A DNA stretch of 64,000 bases, taken from assembly GCF_030435805.1 (NCBI RefSeq), contig NC_081290.1, positions 175,895,490 through 175,959,489 of the forward strand. Direction: 5' to 3'. The notes below the pieces were generated by a model. It saw only the letters and a program-made list of their open reading frames with translations, had not been told where the DNA came from and ran no database searches. Below, in pieces: positions 36,856-61,339 of the stretch. This DNA comes from Mustela lutreola (Eukaryota; Chordata; Mammalia; Carnivora; Mustelidae). Each line of letters starts with the position of its first letter. Within the stretch, counting starts at the first letter, position 1. The position numbers and the translations under genes are program-made.

Positions 36856-37880
36856 ATAACCTGTATTTTCGTTTCCTAACTCTGGCAACACAAGGCCCAT
36901 GGTTTCCAGGCCACTGATTTCAACAAAATAGAGTGGTTTCCTGATAACTAAATTTCAATTAAAGATCGTTAAATGTCCGGGGGGAGGTATAAAACAGAAG
37001 TTCAGAAAATTGAGAAAAATTGACATAAAAAACATTTTTCTGGACCTATCTATATTTACTTATGTAGAGAAGGTTTTCAACACTTACCTTTGGATATGGA
37101 AAAACGGAGCAGAACCTGTGGTGAACTGGTCATACTTTAATAATAGGTAATACCAACAAACACACGTTTGAACAGGTTGCTCAAATATGAGCTGAAGCCC
37201 CCATTAAGATTACGTTTGTAGTAGAATTTTACTTTTTATCTTTAGTAATTATCAGTATTTATGATCTATATTGTTTTGATCAACTGTGTAACTAATGTAC
37301 TGAAACTAGTGTATCAGTGATGCAATCAGGGAGACATTTTTAACACTTGGAGCTTTATGATCACAGGAAAAAATTAAATTGGCTCATGCACATATTTATT
37401 TCAGAAATAGGAGTATAGAGATGTCTCTTGTAAGCATACATTAAAATTCTGTGGGGTCACCTGGAAGTCATATATTGCTGTTTGTTAACTATATTGGAAT
37501 CAAAATTAAAATTAAATGAAATTGCGAGGGAAGTAGATTGTTCAGGACGAAAGGCAATGATACAATATTCGCAGTTATTGAAGGTGAGCTGATGTGTTGT
37601 GGTGATGCTGGGCATTAAATGGTTAGATATTTACATTTCCCTGAATTCTCTGCAAAGAGTGCTGCATCAGTTTTCTTCTAAAACACCTAACCTGCGTTTG
37701 GCAGTTGCTTTGCAACTGGGACAGCTTCTAACATTGTAATGTGAAGTTAAAAGTGTGCAGAGAAGAGTTTTTCAAAATTCTTTGGGCGGGTGCATGATCC
37801 GCAGTGTGTAAGACCCACAGAGAGGTTTTCAGAAAACGTCTCATCAAGCTTTGAACGAAGCGGGCGCAGGAGAGGATTGA
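36856..37880. other. AT-rich sequence upstream of the BIRC3 island
   Basis: Unique and AT-rich. It may hold distal BIRC3 regulatory sequence, but I can name no element. Confidence 0.4.
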
Positions 37881-38468
37881 CCTTTCCACGTGGAGGATGA
37901 ACGCAGTCATCCTGGCACGGTTCCAGCGGGGGCCCTAACCGCGGGGCGGCGGGTTGCGGGGCCCTGGAGGTGCGCGCGCTCCTGCGACCCGGAGGAAGGG
38001 CAAGAGGGGCTGCGGGGGACGGTGGTGGTGGGCCTTCTCTCGGGAGCACAGGCCCGGCCTGGCCGGCGCAGCCTGTCACCGCCCTGGCGGGGCCCTTGGA
38101 TCCGGACGCGCCGGGTGCGGCGCGCGGGGTGCGGGGCGCTGGGTGCGGCGCGGGGCGGGGACTCCAGCGAGAGCCCCGCCCGCGCGGAGACCTCCCCGGG
38201 GGGCGGACCGCAGGCGGGAGGACCAGGCTTTGCCGCGCGGCGCCAGCTCTAGAGCAGCGGCCCCGCCGAGAGACGAAGCTCGGATGCCCGAAGCCGGAGG
38301 GTCGGCTCCGTGCTGGGCCCAGGGAAGACCCCGGCGGAGCGCCCTGCTCCCCGCGCCCCCGGCCGCCGCGCGCACGTCACTGCTGTCGGGAAGCGGGGCG
38401 CGGTGACCCGGGCCGCAGCCGCGCGGGCGGAAAGGCCGCGGCCGGCACAGCGGCGCCCCCGGGGTCGC

Positions 38469-38478
38469 GGAAATCCCC
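38469..38478 (-). promoter_or_regulatory. BIRC3: NF-kB site, full consensus match
   Basis: GGAAATCCCC on the + strand is GGGGATTTCC on the - strand and fits GGGRNWYYCC at every position. It lies about 130 bp upstream of the TATA-like box. Rel-factor control of BIRC3 is established in other mammals; use of this exact site is inferred. Confidence 0.75.
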
Positions 38479-38530
38479 CGGGGAGCTTGCCAGGCCGCGG
38501 CCCAGGGGAAGTGCGTGTGGTTACCGCCGC

Positions 38531-38540
38531 GGACTTCCCC
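38531..38540 (-). promoter_or_regulatory. BIRC3: Second kB-like site
   Basis: GGACTTCCCC (GGGGAAGTCC on the - strand) matches the looser Rel pattern with one deviation. It is 62 bp from the full-consensus site and 66 bp before the TATA-like box. The same decamer occurs in the downstream island at 62359-62368. Confidence 0.55.
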
Positions 38541-38596
38541 CACGGCCTGCGAGGAAAGCACCGGCCGCGGGCTGCACGGATGGGGCGGCGGGGCCG

Positions 38597-38602
38597 CTAA
38601 AA
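38597..38602 (+). promoter_or_regulatory. BIRC3: TATA-like box
   Basis: CTAAAA is an AT-rich hexamer isolated in a GC-rich island. It would place a start near 38625-38630 and a short first exon ending at the donor after 38703. Inference only. Confidence 0.4.
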
Positions 38603-39090
38603 GCCGCGTAGGTCTCCCGCCCGCCCGGGAGAGCAGGGCGCCCGCGGCCACCCCAGGACACGGCCGGCGGCAGGCGCTGGCGCGCGGGGCCTCGGGGCGG
38701 CAGGTGGGTGACGGGCCTTCGGGGTGCGCGTGTGCGGACCTCCCTGGCGTGGGCGCGGCCCACGGGGGAGCGCGGCGGAGGGCGAGGGTCGGCCGGGAGG
38801 CGGGAGGGCCAGGCGTCGCTGCGGGGACCCCCTGGCCTATGAGCACCCGCGTGCCAGTCGGCGGTGCGCCCGTGGGCGGGAGGCCTTCGTGGCTGGGGTG
38901 ACCCCCAGGGCCCGGTGGTGGTCCGCGCCGTGGAGGGTGCCCCCTGCGCTTCCCAGCTCTCCGCCCCAGACGACCCCGTGGAGGAACGAGTGCTGGCGCG
39001 CGTTGGTGCGGAGAGTAGATTTGCGGGCGGTCCTGGGGGGCAGCTCGGGTAGCCAGCAGTGCTGTTGGTCTATGTAGCCCGGTGTTGGGA

Positions 39091-39790
39091 GGCGGCCGAC
39101 GCTGACGAACTGGGTCTGCCAGTGGTCATCCCAGCCCCCGCCGCTGCCCAGTGCCGCTGTGTGCAGGGACGCCCTCCCAGCGCGTTTGGGGCTGTGTTCC
39201 CGGTAGGTGCCATGACAATCTCTGTGAGTAATGGGCTTGCTCGGGCTCGGGGAGGTTTCCTTGCCAAAGGTCCCGCCCTGTGCTGGGGGGGCCTGAATGG
39301 TATCTGAAAACCCAGGATCTGTGACTTCAAACCCTGATATTAAGCCATGGGACTTTGTAGTCACTCATGGAGAGTTGATGTTCTTAATACCATACAAATG
39401 AGTGTGTTGTGGTCACAGGGTGCTGGGGCAAGTCTGCTGACCTTCCCTTGTTCAGCACCTATGGAGAATGTTCTCCATTTTGTGTGGAGCCCCGTGGATG
39501 TTGGCAGTGGGAGGACTGGTCCAGAGCTGAAAGCTGGTGCTCTCTGAAGAACCTCAAGGTCTGGGGGAGGAGGGAGGGGAAGGTACACTCTCCCTCCGGC
39601 CTCAGAGCTGTGGTCCTGCCAGGTGCCCTGGAGGGGGGGACACACCCACCAGCCCTGGGATCCAGAAGGTTACCCGCCAGAGGGGCTAAGAGAAGAGAAG
39701 AGGCTGAGACCTTGAGCCATTCAGAGAGGGAACCACTAGAAAGGAGACAGGAACCCCAGAGTGGCATCAAGAGGCCAAGGAAGGAGAACA
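39091..39790. other. BIRC3 first intron, unremarkable part
   Basis: Nothing is recognised beyond intronic sequence if the promoter assignment is right. Confidence 0.4.
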
Positions 39791-39792
39791 TT

Positions 39793-39964
39793 TCTTTTCT
39801 AAGATTTATTTATTTAATTGTGAGAGAGAGCAAGCGAGCTGGGGGTGGGGAGAGGGGCAGAGTGAGCCAGAGAAGCAGGCTCCCTGCTGCACAAGGAGCC
39901 TGACATAGTAGGGGTCGATCCTGACCTGAGCTGAAGGCAGACGCTTCACCCACTGAGCTCCCCC
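39793..39964 (-). mobile_element. CAN SINE
   Basis: A reverse copy (CTAAGATTTATTTATTTAATT to CACTGAGCTCCCCC), missing part of the internal sequence and with a decayed head. Confidence 0.9.
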
Positions 39965-40059
39965 AGTTGTTCATGTTGGCCTAATCCAGTTGTTCTGGGA
40001 GGCCTCGGCTGTAGATGCTTTTGCATTCGTGGGCTGTGAAGCTAAATTGAGATGCCGCC

Positions 40060-40373
40060 CAGCTGACCCTTGAACAGCTGGGTTCCAACCTCTCACGTCC
40101 GTTTACATGCCTATGGTTTCCATCACTATGGTACAGTGCTGTAAATGCATTTTCCTTTGATTTTCTTAACATTCTCTTCTGCTGACTTTCTTGTAAAAAT
40201 ACAGTACATAATACATACAATATCCAAAATACGCATTCAACCACTGTTACCAGTAACACCTTTAGTCAAGTACAGTTTACTACAAAGTTTTTGGGAGTTA
40301 ACAGAATCAGATTTTCAACAGTGTGGGGAGGGCTGTGGGCACCCCGACCCCTGCATTGTTCAAGGGTCGACTG
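40060..40373. mobile_element. Tigger-type (TcMar) non-autonomous DNA transposon
   Basis: Inverted termini CAGCTGACCCTTGAACAGC and GCATTGTTCAAGGGTCGACTG enclose AATACAGTACATAATACATAC-like AT-rich sequence. This is the arrangement of the old Tigger-related element with CAGTTGACCCTTGAACAAC ends. No transposase frame; diverged. Confidence 0.8.
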
Positions 40374-41346
40374 TAGTTGCTAGAACGGAAAGTGGGGTTC
40401 AAAGAGGACTTTCGTTGCTGTTCTCATTCGGAAACCAAGACAGACTTCGGTGTGCCTGCTCTCTCGAAGGAAGGATCGGGAGAGAGGAGGAGGGGAGAGG
40501 CTGGGGTTGGGAGCAGCAGGTGGGTTGTAGGGAGAAAGGCATGGATTTGGGGGCATGAAAGGGTTACTGCTCAGTGAGGTCTCTTAGGGACGCAGAAGGC
40601 AAAGCAGTCTTCCAAAGGGGAGCAGGGAAAACTTCGGTAAGGATCCCGAAGGCTTCAAAGTTGCAGGGGGCAGTGGGCTAGGGAGCTGCCTCGGGCCACG
40701 GACAGCTGTGCGGGGATGGTGGCCCCAGCCCGTGAGGTGCCGGGCGTCCCCCAGAGCTCTCGGGGGTCTGTGTGCAGAAGAGGCTGGGAGAGTTTGGACG
40801 GAGTCTCGTCCTCTGATCATAAATGGTTGCCTGCCTGTCCATAGGAGTCTGTGGGCCTTGTGTGCACAGCTGGGCTTCGGGAGCACAGGGCCAGGGTGTA
40901 GACAGGCCAGGCAGGTGGCATAAATGACCAGAGACAGGCGTCTCTTCTAAACAAAAACATACTTTATGTGCATATCTTAACGTGTGGGAATAGTCTCCTT
41001 TTCCACGAAGAAGTATGGCATCTTCATTTTTTTCCCAACTTGTCTCTCTCGGTCCACTTTGCATCTGTCACTTTCGACAGATACAGGTATTAGGACAATT
41101 TCACTTTCTTAATAACGGCCCCGTCAGAAGACCCGTGGTGCCCGTTCAGTGACACATGTCCTGGACACTGCGTGTCAGAGCCAGCATGCCTGCTGGGAGC
41201 AGTGGCGCCTCCCCTCGGGGCCAGCTCCCTGTCACCCTTGGGGTTTTTCAGGAGGAGCTTGGGATCAAGAACGTCATGGGAAGTCTCTTACATTTAACAA
41301 ATGTTGGTGATTAATTACAACCTTAAAGAAGAAAACCTGTGATCCT
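40374..41346. other. BIRC3 first intron, nothing recognised
   Basis: Unique sequence. Open frames on both strands have no support. Confidence 0.4.
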
Positions 41347-41490
41347 GGGGCACCTGGGTGGCTCAGTCGGTTAAACATCTGCCTTAGGCTCTGCTTATGG
41401 TCCCGGGGTCCCAAGATCGAGCCCCACATAGGGCTCCCTGCTCAGCGGGGAGTCTGCTTCTCCCTCTGCCCCTTCCCTTCCCCCAGGGGA
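41347..41490 (+). mobile_element. CAN SINE lacking its tail
   Basis: Head GGGGCACCTGGGTGGCTCAG and CT-rich region are present, but no AATAAA-rich tail follows. Confidence 0.9.
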
Positions 41491-42938
41491 GTCCCCACCA
41501 TGTGCATGGGAATTCTGTTGTTTCTGTAGCTCTTCTCTGTAAAAATTTCAAAATAGCAAGTTACAGGAATGAGTCAAGCACTGAGGTCTAACCCAGCATG
41601 AGCCAGGCCTCCTCGCACTCCTGCCGGCACTGACTGGAGCCAGTGGGTCCCTCCAGGATTTCTCGGTCCTGCAGGACCTTGTGGGCACGATGCCCAGTCC
41701 TGCATGAGCAGCCTCCGCGCTGGAGGAAAGGTTTGAAGAGTGCGCTGTGTTACAGCTATGGATTATTTGACTTTGAAACTGTCTTTCTTTTTTTAAAACA
41801 GGTTTTACAAAAGAGGCAAACTATTCGCCTTTTTCTAGATTTTTTCCAGTTTCTTTTATACGTCAAAACATCTCAAAATGGAGGCCTAAACCCCTTAAAA
41901 GGGACTTAGTCTGATCTCCGGGAGGTAGTTTTGTGCATGAATACACAAATTCAATAGTGAACTGGAGTTTCCGGTATCCAAAGAATGTTAATTTAAAAAA
42001 GCCTGGCTCATATGACCGAATCTAGTCCTGTGAGTTCTAACCCTAAAGTGATGATAATCTTGATTTGAATCTGACTTGGGGCATAAAGGGGAAGTGATTC
42101 TCGCTGGAACACATTGTTGGACTCCTGGCTGCCGTGCAGCATAGAAAAAAGGAACTTGTGTTTGGTAAAGATCTAAAAATGAGTGGCAGTTATCTAGAAC
42201 GGAGAGTAAACGCTTGGCCCTCTGCTAAAGTAGAGAGATGTGCAGGAGAGACCTCTGATGGGTGGCAGTCGGGAATGCATCCGTCCTGATAATTTAATTG
42301 AAATAGAACCACTGTGATTCAGCCACCAAGCTCCTGACTATGGGAAGTGATTCTTATTTAATAAATTTTGAAACAGGCCTTAAGACCCATCAGCCAGTTC
42401 TATTCCCATTTAAGCTCTTATTTGTAGGGAAGTTCTAGATCATTCTGTGTGCCCTATTAAAATTATTATAGAAAGAAAAATTATTTAATTTGAGCAAGAT
42501 TTAGGATATGCTGAGATGTCACTGATTGTAGGACACACTGTCAATTTAAATACTTTTGGGAAATAAAAATGCTGCTAATTAAAATCTGATGTTACTAGCT
42601 GTTAGATACCTCTCGATAACAAAGACACTGAAAAGATGCATCCAGAATCAGTGAAATAGAGTCGTGCATTCTCCTTTTAAGGAAGGTCTTATCCTTTTTC
42701 TTTCTTTCTGGGTACCAAATTTCGTCATTAATAAAAAAGCAAGATGAACCTAGTTTGAGTTTAGTTTCTGTAGAGCACTTACTGAGCGCGGTTTCTCCTG
42801 ATAACAAGCCAGCTGAGAACATCCCGCATTTGATGGGCTGGCTGCAGGCTGCCCCATGCCAGGGGGATCGGGCGCGGAGTGGCCTCTGATGCCCCACAGC
42901 ACACTGTGCCTTCCTGAAGGGTTTTGGTTGTCTTCAGG
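41491..42938. other. BIRC3 first intron, 3' part
   Basis: Mostly AT-rich unique sequence. It ends in a plausible acceptor, GGTTTTGGTTGTCTTCAG, at 42921-42938. Confidence 0.5.
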
Positions 42939-43195
42939 AGGAGCTGTGCGGCATCACACTTACACTGTGGGTGTAAAGATTATGCTAAGGGGCCATGTCC
43001 ATAATGGTCCTTTGAAATGCGCGTGTGGAAGGCAGAGTGCCAGCCAGCCGGCACACGGAGCGCGCGGACAGGAAGACAAGACAGGTACCCGTGTTGAGCC
43101 CCGCCCAGAACCAAAATGAGCCCAAACCAAGAGCCGTGCACAAAACTACCTCCCCTGAGAAAGGCTAGTCCCTTTCCTTCCCTGTCCCCTTCACT
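42939..43195 (+). other. BIRC3: Probable BIRC3 5' UTR part of the start-codon exon
   Basis: The span begins after the acceptor-like TTGTCTTCAG and runs to the start codon. It contains an upstream ATG at 42982 opening a 45-codon frame that stops at 43119, before the main ATG, and a potential donor (GACAG|GTACCC, about 43084). The exon start is inferred. Confidence 0.5.
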
Positions 43196-56323
<13,128 letters not shown>

Positions 56324-56770
56324 AAGCGATTCCACACTCCATCTACACTTTTAAAAATAGTGGATTAAATGTATTGTAACTTTGACTACTGTACTGTAGT
56401 TTGTTTCCCTAACACTTTTTACCTCTTTGCCGCTCAAAACTGGTTTATTTAAATATCTGTCTAAACCCTGTGATCTGTGGGCACCTGAGAGAGAGAGCAA
56501 CCGGCTTTTGCTCGTGTGAACAAAGACACAGCATTACAGGCACAATGCTAAGTCAGAATTGCTACTGAAATGCTGGCTGAATGAAGCTTTCAGAAGTTTA
56601 AATACTTTGGAGTTGTATTAAGAAACAGGAGCATGGAAGACCTGCCTTTCTGGATGCGCTTCCTGCAGGTAGAAGGTCTTGATACTTGCTGAATGACTCT
56701 GGGGACTTGGTGGTTTTGTAAAGAGAGCTGTGGCCGACATTTTAATAAAGCCATCAGAGTGACTGTTGTT
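56324..56770 (+). other. BIRC3: BIRC3 3' UTR, shortest form
   Basis: Runs from the stop codon to just past AATAAA at 56744-56749, the first canonical signal downstream. Another AATAAA at about 57722 could give a longer form. Confidence 0.6.
56744..56749 (+). terminator. BIRC3: Candidate BIRC3 polyadenylation signal
   Basis: AATAAA about 420 bp after the stop, followed by a GT-rich stretch (GTGACTGTTGTT). Confidence 0.6.
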
Positions 56771-58329
56771 CTTAACGTCTGTATTTCTGGATCCGTTTAC
56801 TCCCTCCCAGGCTTCTCCTCCTCCTCCTTAAGATCCCGTGGGTGTTGAGCTCTCTTTAGATCCCTTTCTCAAAGATGGTTTTTCATCCCCACCAAAGATC
56901 CCGGGGTTGGTGGATCCGTACCCGGCTTTCCTCGGCAGGTGGGATGCGTGAGTCCAGATCAGCAAGCTTGCTTGTTCATTCGGGAGGTCTCGTGCCTGCC
57001 CTACCCATCAGGAAACGTTCCTTGTCGTCCTCACTGTGCTCTGAGATCCGGTACTTGGCCTACATGTGAGCAGCCCGTTCTGGGGAATGAATTTATTCTG
57101 GACTGTCTGGGCAGGACATTTGCCTCGGTCGCGTTGCTTTTTGGTACTCAGCACACCCAACTCATCATTCTCTGTCCTTTGTTTTCTGTAGAGTCACTGG
57201 GGCTTTAAAACCGGAAGGAACACTGGAGTGGTGGATATTGTCGGAAAAGCAAAGGTCCGTCCACTAAAGCACTTCTAGATGTGTGCTGGGGTCCTCCAGA
57301 GACAGGTTAGGAACCCAGCGAGGACAAGAGGGTCCATTTCTCGGTGCAGGGACACTTACTCCTTTGGGCAGCCGCTGATTTTGGCTCCCTGTGAAAAGGG
57401 TCCTGTGGCTGGTCACCTGGCACCAGCTCCCTCCTGGGACTCCCAAAACAGTTGCGGCTGTGTTGTATTGCTGAGGCCCTTTGTAACCTAACATTGTTAT
57501 AGGATAAATATTTACAAAGGACATTCCCTTCTTGCAACGTTTTTAAAAAATCTGGGTCTTACTGCATACTACACTTACTGTTTTGATTTCACCTTCTCCA
57601 CTGTGAAACTCTTGTACATTGGTCATTTTGGTAATACACAGCCAACATAGCCAACTTGTTTATCCAAATGTTTTGTTATTCCTCCAGGTGTTCTTTAACT
57701 TGAAAACCCGTTTTAGAAAAAATAAATCACTGTAGATACCAGTGGTAGCTCAGCGTGCTGACGGTCAGGCACCATTGTGGAGGGCTTGACCTCCATTCAT
57801 TCATTTGATTCCCTCCAGGCTTGTTCCCTCTGTCCCAATCCAGTCTGGTCTGCGGTGCCCTGAATCGGTGGTTTAAACCTCAGTGTACAAGGTATACAGT
57901 CCGTGTTGGAGTTAGAGCGTGGCGCCGAGCGTAATTCCATACTTGGGTCGTGGTCACGACATGTCTCTCTTGTCAGCCCGGACAGTTTCGTGGTGCTCGT
58001 AGCTCCTGGTCCCTGTTTGGTCACAGTCAACGTCCCTCAGCTGTGTTCACCTCTTCTGATGTCACACGTATCCTAGTAGACCTTGTGGGTATTTACGAGG
58101 CAAATTCCAGGCAAAACTATCAGACGGAGTGTTGAAGGGATTCACTCTCTCAGAAGCAACACTAATATCCTCGAACGGAATCGGCATTACTCCTCTGTGT
58201 TAAAGCTGTGCCCACACCCGCCCCCAGAGGCCAGATCAGTCCGGGCTCAGTCCCACTTTGCAATGTGCAAAGGTTTCAGCTCGCACAGTATGCTTCTTGT
58301 CAGACCCTCACACAGCCTGCGTGGCTTTC
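56771..58329. other. BIRC3-BIRC2 spacer, nothing recognised
   Basis: Unique sequence. It may include a longer BIRC3 3' UTR. Confidence 0.4.
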
Positions 58330-58905
58330 GGCCTCATTTTCTACCCCTTCCCCCGTACAACGTCCCACACTTTCTAAGCATCACAAGCTCTTTTGCTTCA
58401 AGTCTTTGCCTGGAATGTTCTTTCATTCACTCTTTACCTGGGAAACTCCTGCTCATCTCTCAGGTCTACTTCCTTGGATGTCACCTCCTCTGAGAGGTGT
58501 CCTCAGACTCTGTCACCTAAATCCTCTCTCGGCCTGTCTTCCCAGTGGCCTGTTTGTTTTCGCTCTTTATGACACTGCACAATGCAGTTTGTATTTATAG
58601 ACGTCTTTAATGTCATACTCCATTTTTAACATTTCCAGGAGAAGAGGAACTATGTGTTTTTGGTGTTTTGTTTTTTTAAAGATTCTACTTATTTGAGAGA
58701 GGCAGAGATAGAGCACAAGCAGGGAGGAGGGGGAGAAGCTGGCTCCCCGCTAAGCCAGAGCCCAATGTAGGACTCAGTCTTGGGACCTGAGACCTGAACC
58801 AAAGGCAGACGCTTCACCCACAGAGTCCCCAGGCACCCAGAGCCATGTGTTTTGTTCACCAGTGTAGGATCCCACCTACCAGAGAGCCTGACAGAGAACA
58901 AGTAC
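58330..58905 (+). mobile_element. L2 3' end, split by a SINE
   Basis: TTTGCCTGGAATGTTCTTTC, then CAGGTCTACTTCCTTGGATG, then TCACCTCCTCTGAGAGG, is the L2 3' order. After the SINE it resumes TTTTGTTCACCAGTGTAGG, then GAGAGCCTGACAGAGAAC. Old and diverged. Confidence 0.82.
58670..58839 (-). mobile_element. CAN SINE nested in L2
   Basis: A reverse copy (TTTTTTTAAAGATTCTACTT to CCCCAGGCACCCA) with somewhat decayed internal sequence. Confidence 0.9.
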
Positions 58906-59254
58906 TTTCTGAGCTTGTGACGCTCTCTGAGTGGGGGTGGGGTGAGGGATTTCTTCTCCCTGAATTGCCTCTGTTGGTAATCAAAATTCAGATTCAGAGC
59001 CATGGGCCAAATACTGCATTCCTTTAGAGATCAAAAGGAATTTTTAGAGAGGAAAGCTCAACCCAGGTAAAGATTGATGTGCAGGTTGGGATGTAGAGCT
59101 CTGTTCTGAATGAGGAAGCAAGGCATTTCAACTTGGAGCGAGCCTTCCCAGAACACCCCAACACGGGCGTTAGAGTCCTGGCAATTGCAGTGGTAACAGA
59201 CGGACATTTGCAGGACTCGTGCGTCCTCAGTAGCTACACACGTTACTTACTGGA

Positions 59255-59445
59255 GATGCGCTGCAATTTTAGAAAGGCTGTGTAGCCCAGGGACCGACCC
59301 TGCAGGCTCTGGATTCAAATCACTGCTGAGTCACCCTGTGTGACCCTGGGCTAGGTACTTAGCAGATGGTATAACAGCCTCTCAAGGAACCCTGCTGAGC
59401 ATTCAGTGAGTTAACGCGTCAGGTGCTTGGAATGCTCACACGAAG
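59255..59445 (+). mobile_element. MIR
   Basis: CTCTGGATTCAAATCACTGC, then GTGTGACCCTGGGCTAGGTAC, then GAGTTAACGCGTCAGGTGCTTG, follows the MIR core order. Confidence 0.85.
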
Positions 59446-59464
59446 TTATCAAGTAGATACCGCT

Positions 59465-59658
59465 TGTTTTGTTTAAGGTTTGAGAAAAAGGGAGAGTGCA
59501 AACACCCAAGTATGGGAAAGGGGGAGAGAGAGAGAGAGAATGTCCAAGCTGACTCCGTGCTGAGCACAGAGCTGGATGCGGGACTGGATCTCCCCACCCC
59601 GAGATCAGGACCTGAGCTGAATCCAAGAGTCTGTCACTCAGCCAAGACTGAGCCCCCG
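59465..59658 (-). mobile_element. Diverged CAN SINE
   Basis: A reverse copy with a GAGAGAGAGAGAGAG block and GAGATCAGGACCTGAGCTG in the family order. The head is decayed. Confidence 0.85.
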
Positions 59659-59847
59659 TAAGGATTCCACTGCTCTTGTTTCATAAAGACACAGAGACTG
59701 AGCTTAAGAGAGTCTAAGTGTGTCTCCTGAGGTCTCCCAGCTGGTGAATGAGAGGCAGGAGAAGACCTGGGCGACTTTGGGACCCTTTAGTGGTCATTCT
59801 GCGGGCAGGATATCAGAGTCCCTTCTGCAAGGAGCCCTCAGAAAGGG

Positions 59848-59895
59848 CTTAGGTCATGCCTGAACTTAGGTTCATGAACTTAGGTCATGCCTGAA
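59848..59895. repeat. Short direct duplication
   Basis: CTTAGGTCATGCCTGAA occurs at 59848-59864 and again at 59879-59895, a 31-bp-period tandem duplication. Confidence 0.85.
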
Positions 59896-59964
59896 AAGAG
59901 TGATCAGTGTAGCTCGCTGGGTCCAAGTCCAATCCACAGTAGCTTGAGCAAATAGCATGATAGC

Positions 59965-60391
59965 ATGTTGTTTGTAACGTAATATGGTGGCAAGTACCAC
60001 CATGCCCTGTCGCACCGTTCTCCAGATAGAGTGTTAGGGAGGAAACCACACCAGGGTGTAATATCTAATGAAACCACACTTTCAGCCCCCCAGGAGCTAG
60101 TCTTTACTGGCTAATCAGGAACACTGAGTCAGCATCGTGGGTCCTCTTTATCCCCTCCCCCACAGGAAGATGAGGTCGTCTTCATACACCCCCAGCTTTC
60201 CCCACCTGAACAATCCTTTTCTCTTGCCAATAACTTTCTTCCCCATCCTCCTTCCTATAAAACCTTCTGTTTTGTATAGCTCCTCAGAGCTCCCCTCCAT
60301 GTGCTAAAAGGGATGCTGCCCATTTCACAAACCCTTTAATGAAGCCAGTTACATCTTGATTTACTTGGTGAATTTTGTTGAACAGTTGACA
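59965..60391 (+). mobile_element. Probable solo LTR fossil of an endogenous retrovirus
   Basis: The stretch has the make-up of a retroviral LTR: a TATA box (TATAAAA, about 60256), a promoter-like CT-rich region before it, an R/U5-like part after it, and an end in CA at 60391. No internal viral sequence lies beside it, so it would be a solo LTR. Family is not determined, the left edge is approximate, and it looks old. A fossil, non-coding. Confidence 0.45.
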
Positions 60392-60494
60392 CCCATGTGC
60401 AAAAGAAACATACATGGAAAAGCACTGTTAAATGTATTTGTAAGAACTTTTTCAGTGATGTATCAGTCAGTGGATATTAAAAGTGCCTAAATAT

Positions 60495-60678
60495 AGGAGC
60501 ACTCAGTTAAGCAACTGACTCTTGATTTCGGCTCAGTTCTGGATCTCAGCGACCCGGGATGGAACCCCAGGTCGGGCTCTGCACTCAGTGTGGAGTCTGC
60601 TGGACATTCTCTCTCTCTCTCTCCTCCCTCTGTCCCCTCCTCCCATGCTCTTTCTCTGAAATAAATAAATCTTTAAAA
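60495..60678 (+). mobile_element. CAN SINE (older subfamily)
   Basis: Head partly deleted (GGAGCACTCAGTTAAGCAAC), CT-rich end, tail AAATAAATAAATC. Flanked by AAAAGTGCCTAAATATA / AAAAGTGTCCAACTATA. Confidence 0.92.
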
Positions 60679-61339
60679 AGTGTCCAACTATACAGTGGTT
60701 ATCATTACATTTTGAGAGGTCTTCATACTTGAAAATATTGGGAATTCTGGTGAAAAGTAGATTTGTGTGGTCTGAAAAGGTAGTCCCTAGCCAAGCTACA
60801 GAGCACTTAAAATGTCCCCTCCTTTGAATTGAGATGTATGCTAACTCTGATATATGTCAAAGACCTAGTACAGAAGAATGTCAAACATCTCAATAATTTA
60901 TATTGATGGCATGTTGAAGTAATATTTCAGATATGTTGGCTTGTATCAATACTAAAAATAATTTCACTTGTTTCTTTTTACCCGATATGGTTACTAGAAA
61001 TTTTTAAATTACTTAGGTAGAGGACATTAAACTTCTGTTGGATAGCCCTGGTCTAGATAAATATGGAGACCAGGGTATTGTCAAACTAAGGATAAACTCT
61101 GAAAACGGAGTAGGTTTTTTCTCCCCCTAAGAGAGGTTTCTCTATATAAGGGAAATCCCCATTTGTGAGGGGTCTTCCTGGCCGTACCGGGAAGAGGGGG
61201 ATGACCAGGTCTCCAGAAGGTCTTACAGCGGAGCAGGCAAGGACTTAGATCAGTGTAGCCGTGTTACCCTCGTGTACTGCGCTTTTCTGGTAACTTCCCA
61301 TAGCCCAGTCCCCACCCCGACATCTGTTGTCTTTAGCCT
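60679..61339. other. Spacer upstream of the second island, nothing recognised
   Basis: AT-rich unique sequence turning GC-rich from about 61.3 kb. Confidence 0.4.

Larger units (their letters stand above)
37880..39090 (+). promoter_or_regulatory. BIRC3: CpG island, probable BIRC3 promoter and first exon
   Basis: A CpG-dense block lies about 4.1-5.3 kb upstream of the BIRC3 start codon, on the right side for a + strand gene. It contains a full NF-kB consensus, a second half-matching site, a TATA-like CTAAAA and, downstream, the donor CAG|GTGGGT (exon end 38703). BIRC3 is a classic NF-kB target with kB sites close to its start in human, and this layout agrees. Long open frames inside the island are GC artefacts. 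No transcript evidence is available here, so the exact first exon is inferred. Confidence 0.72.
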
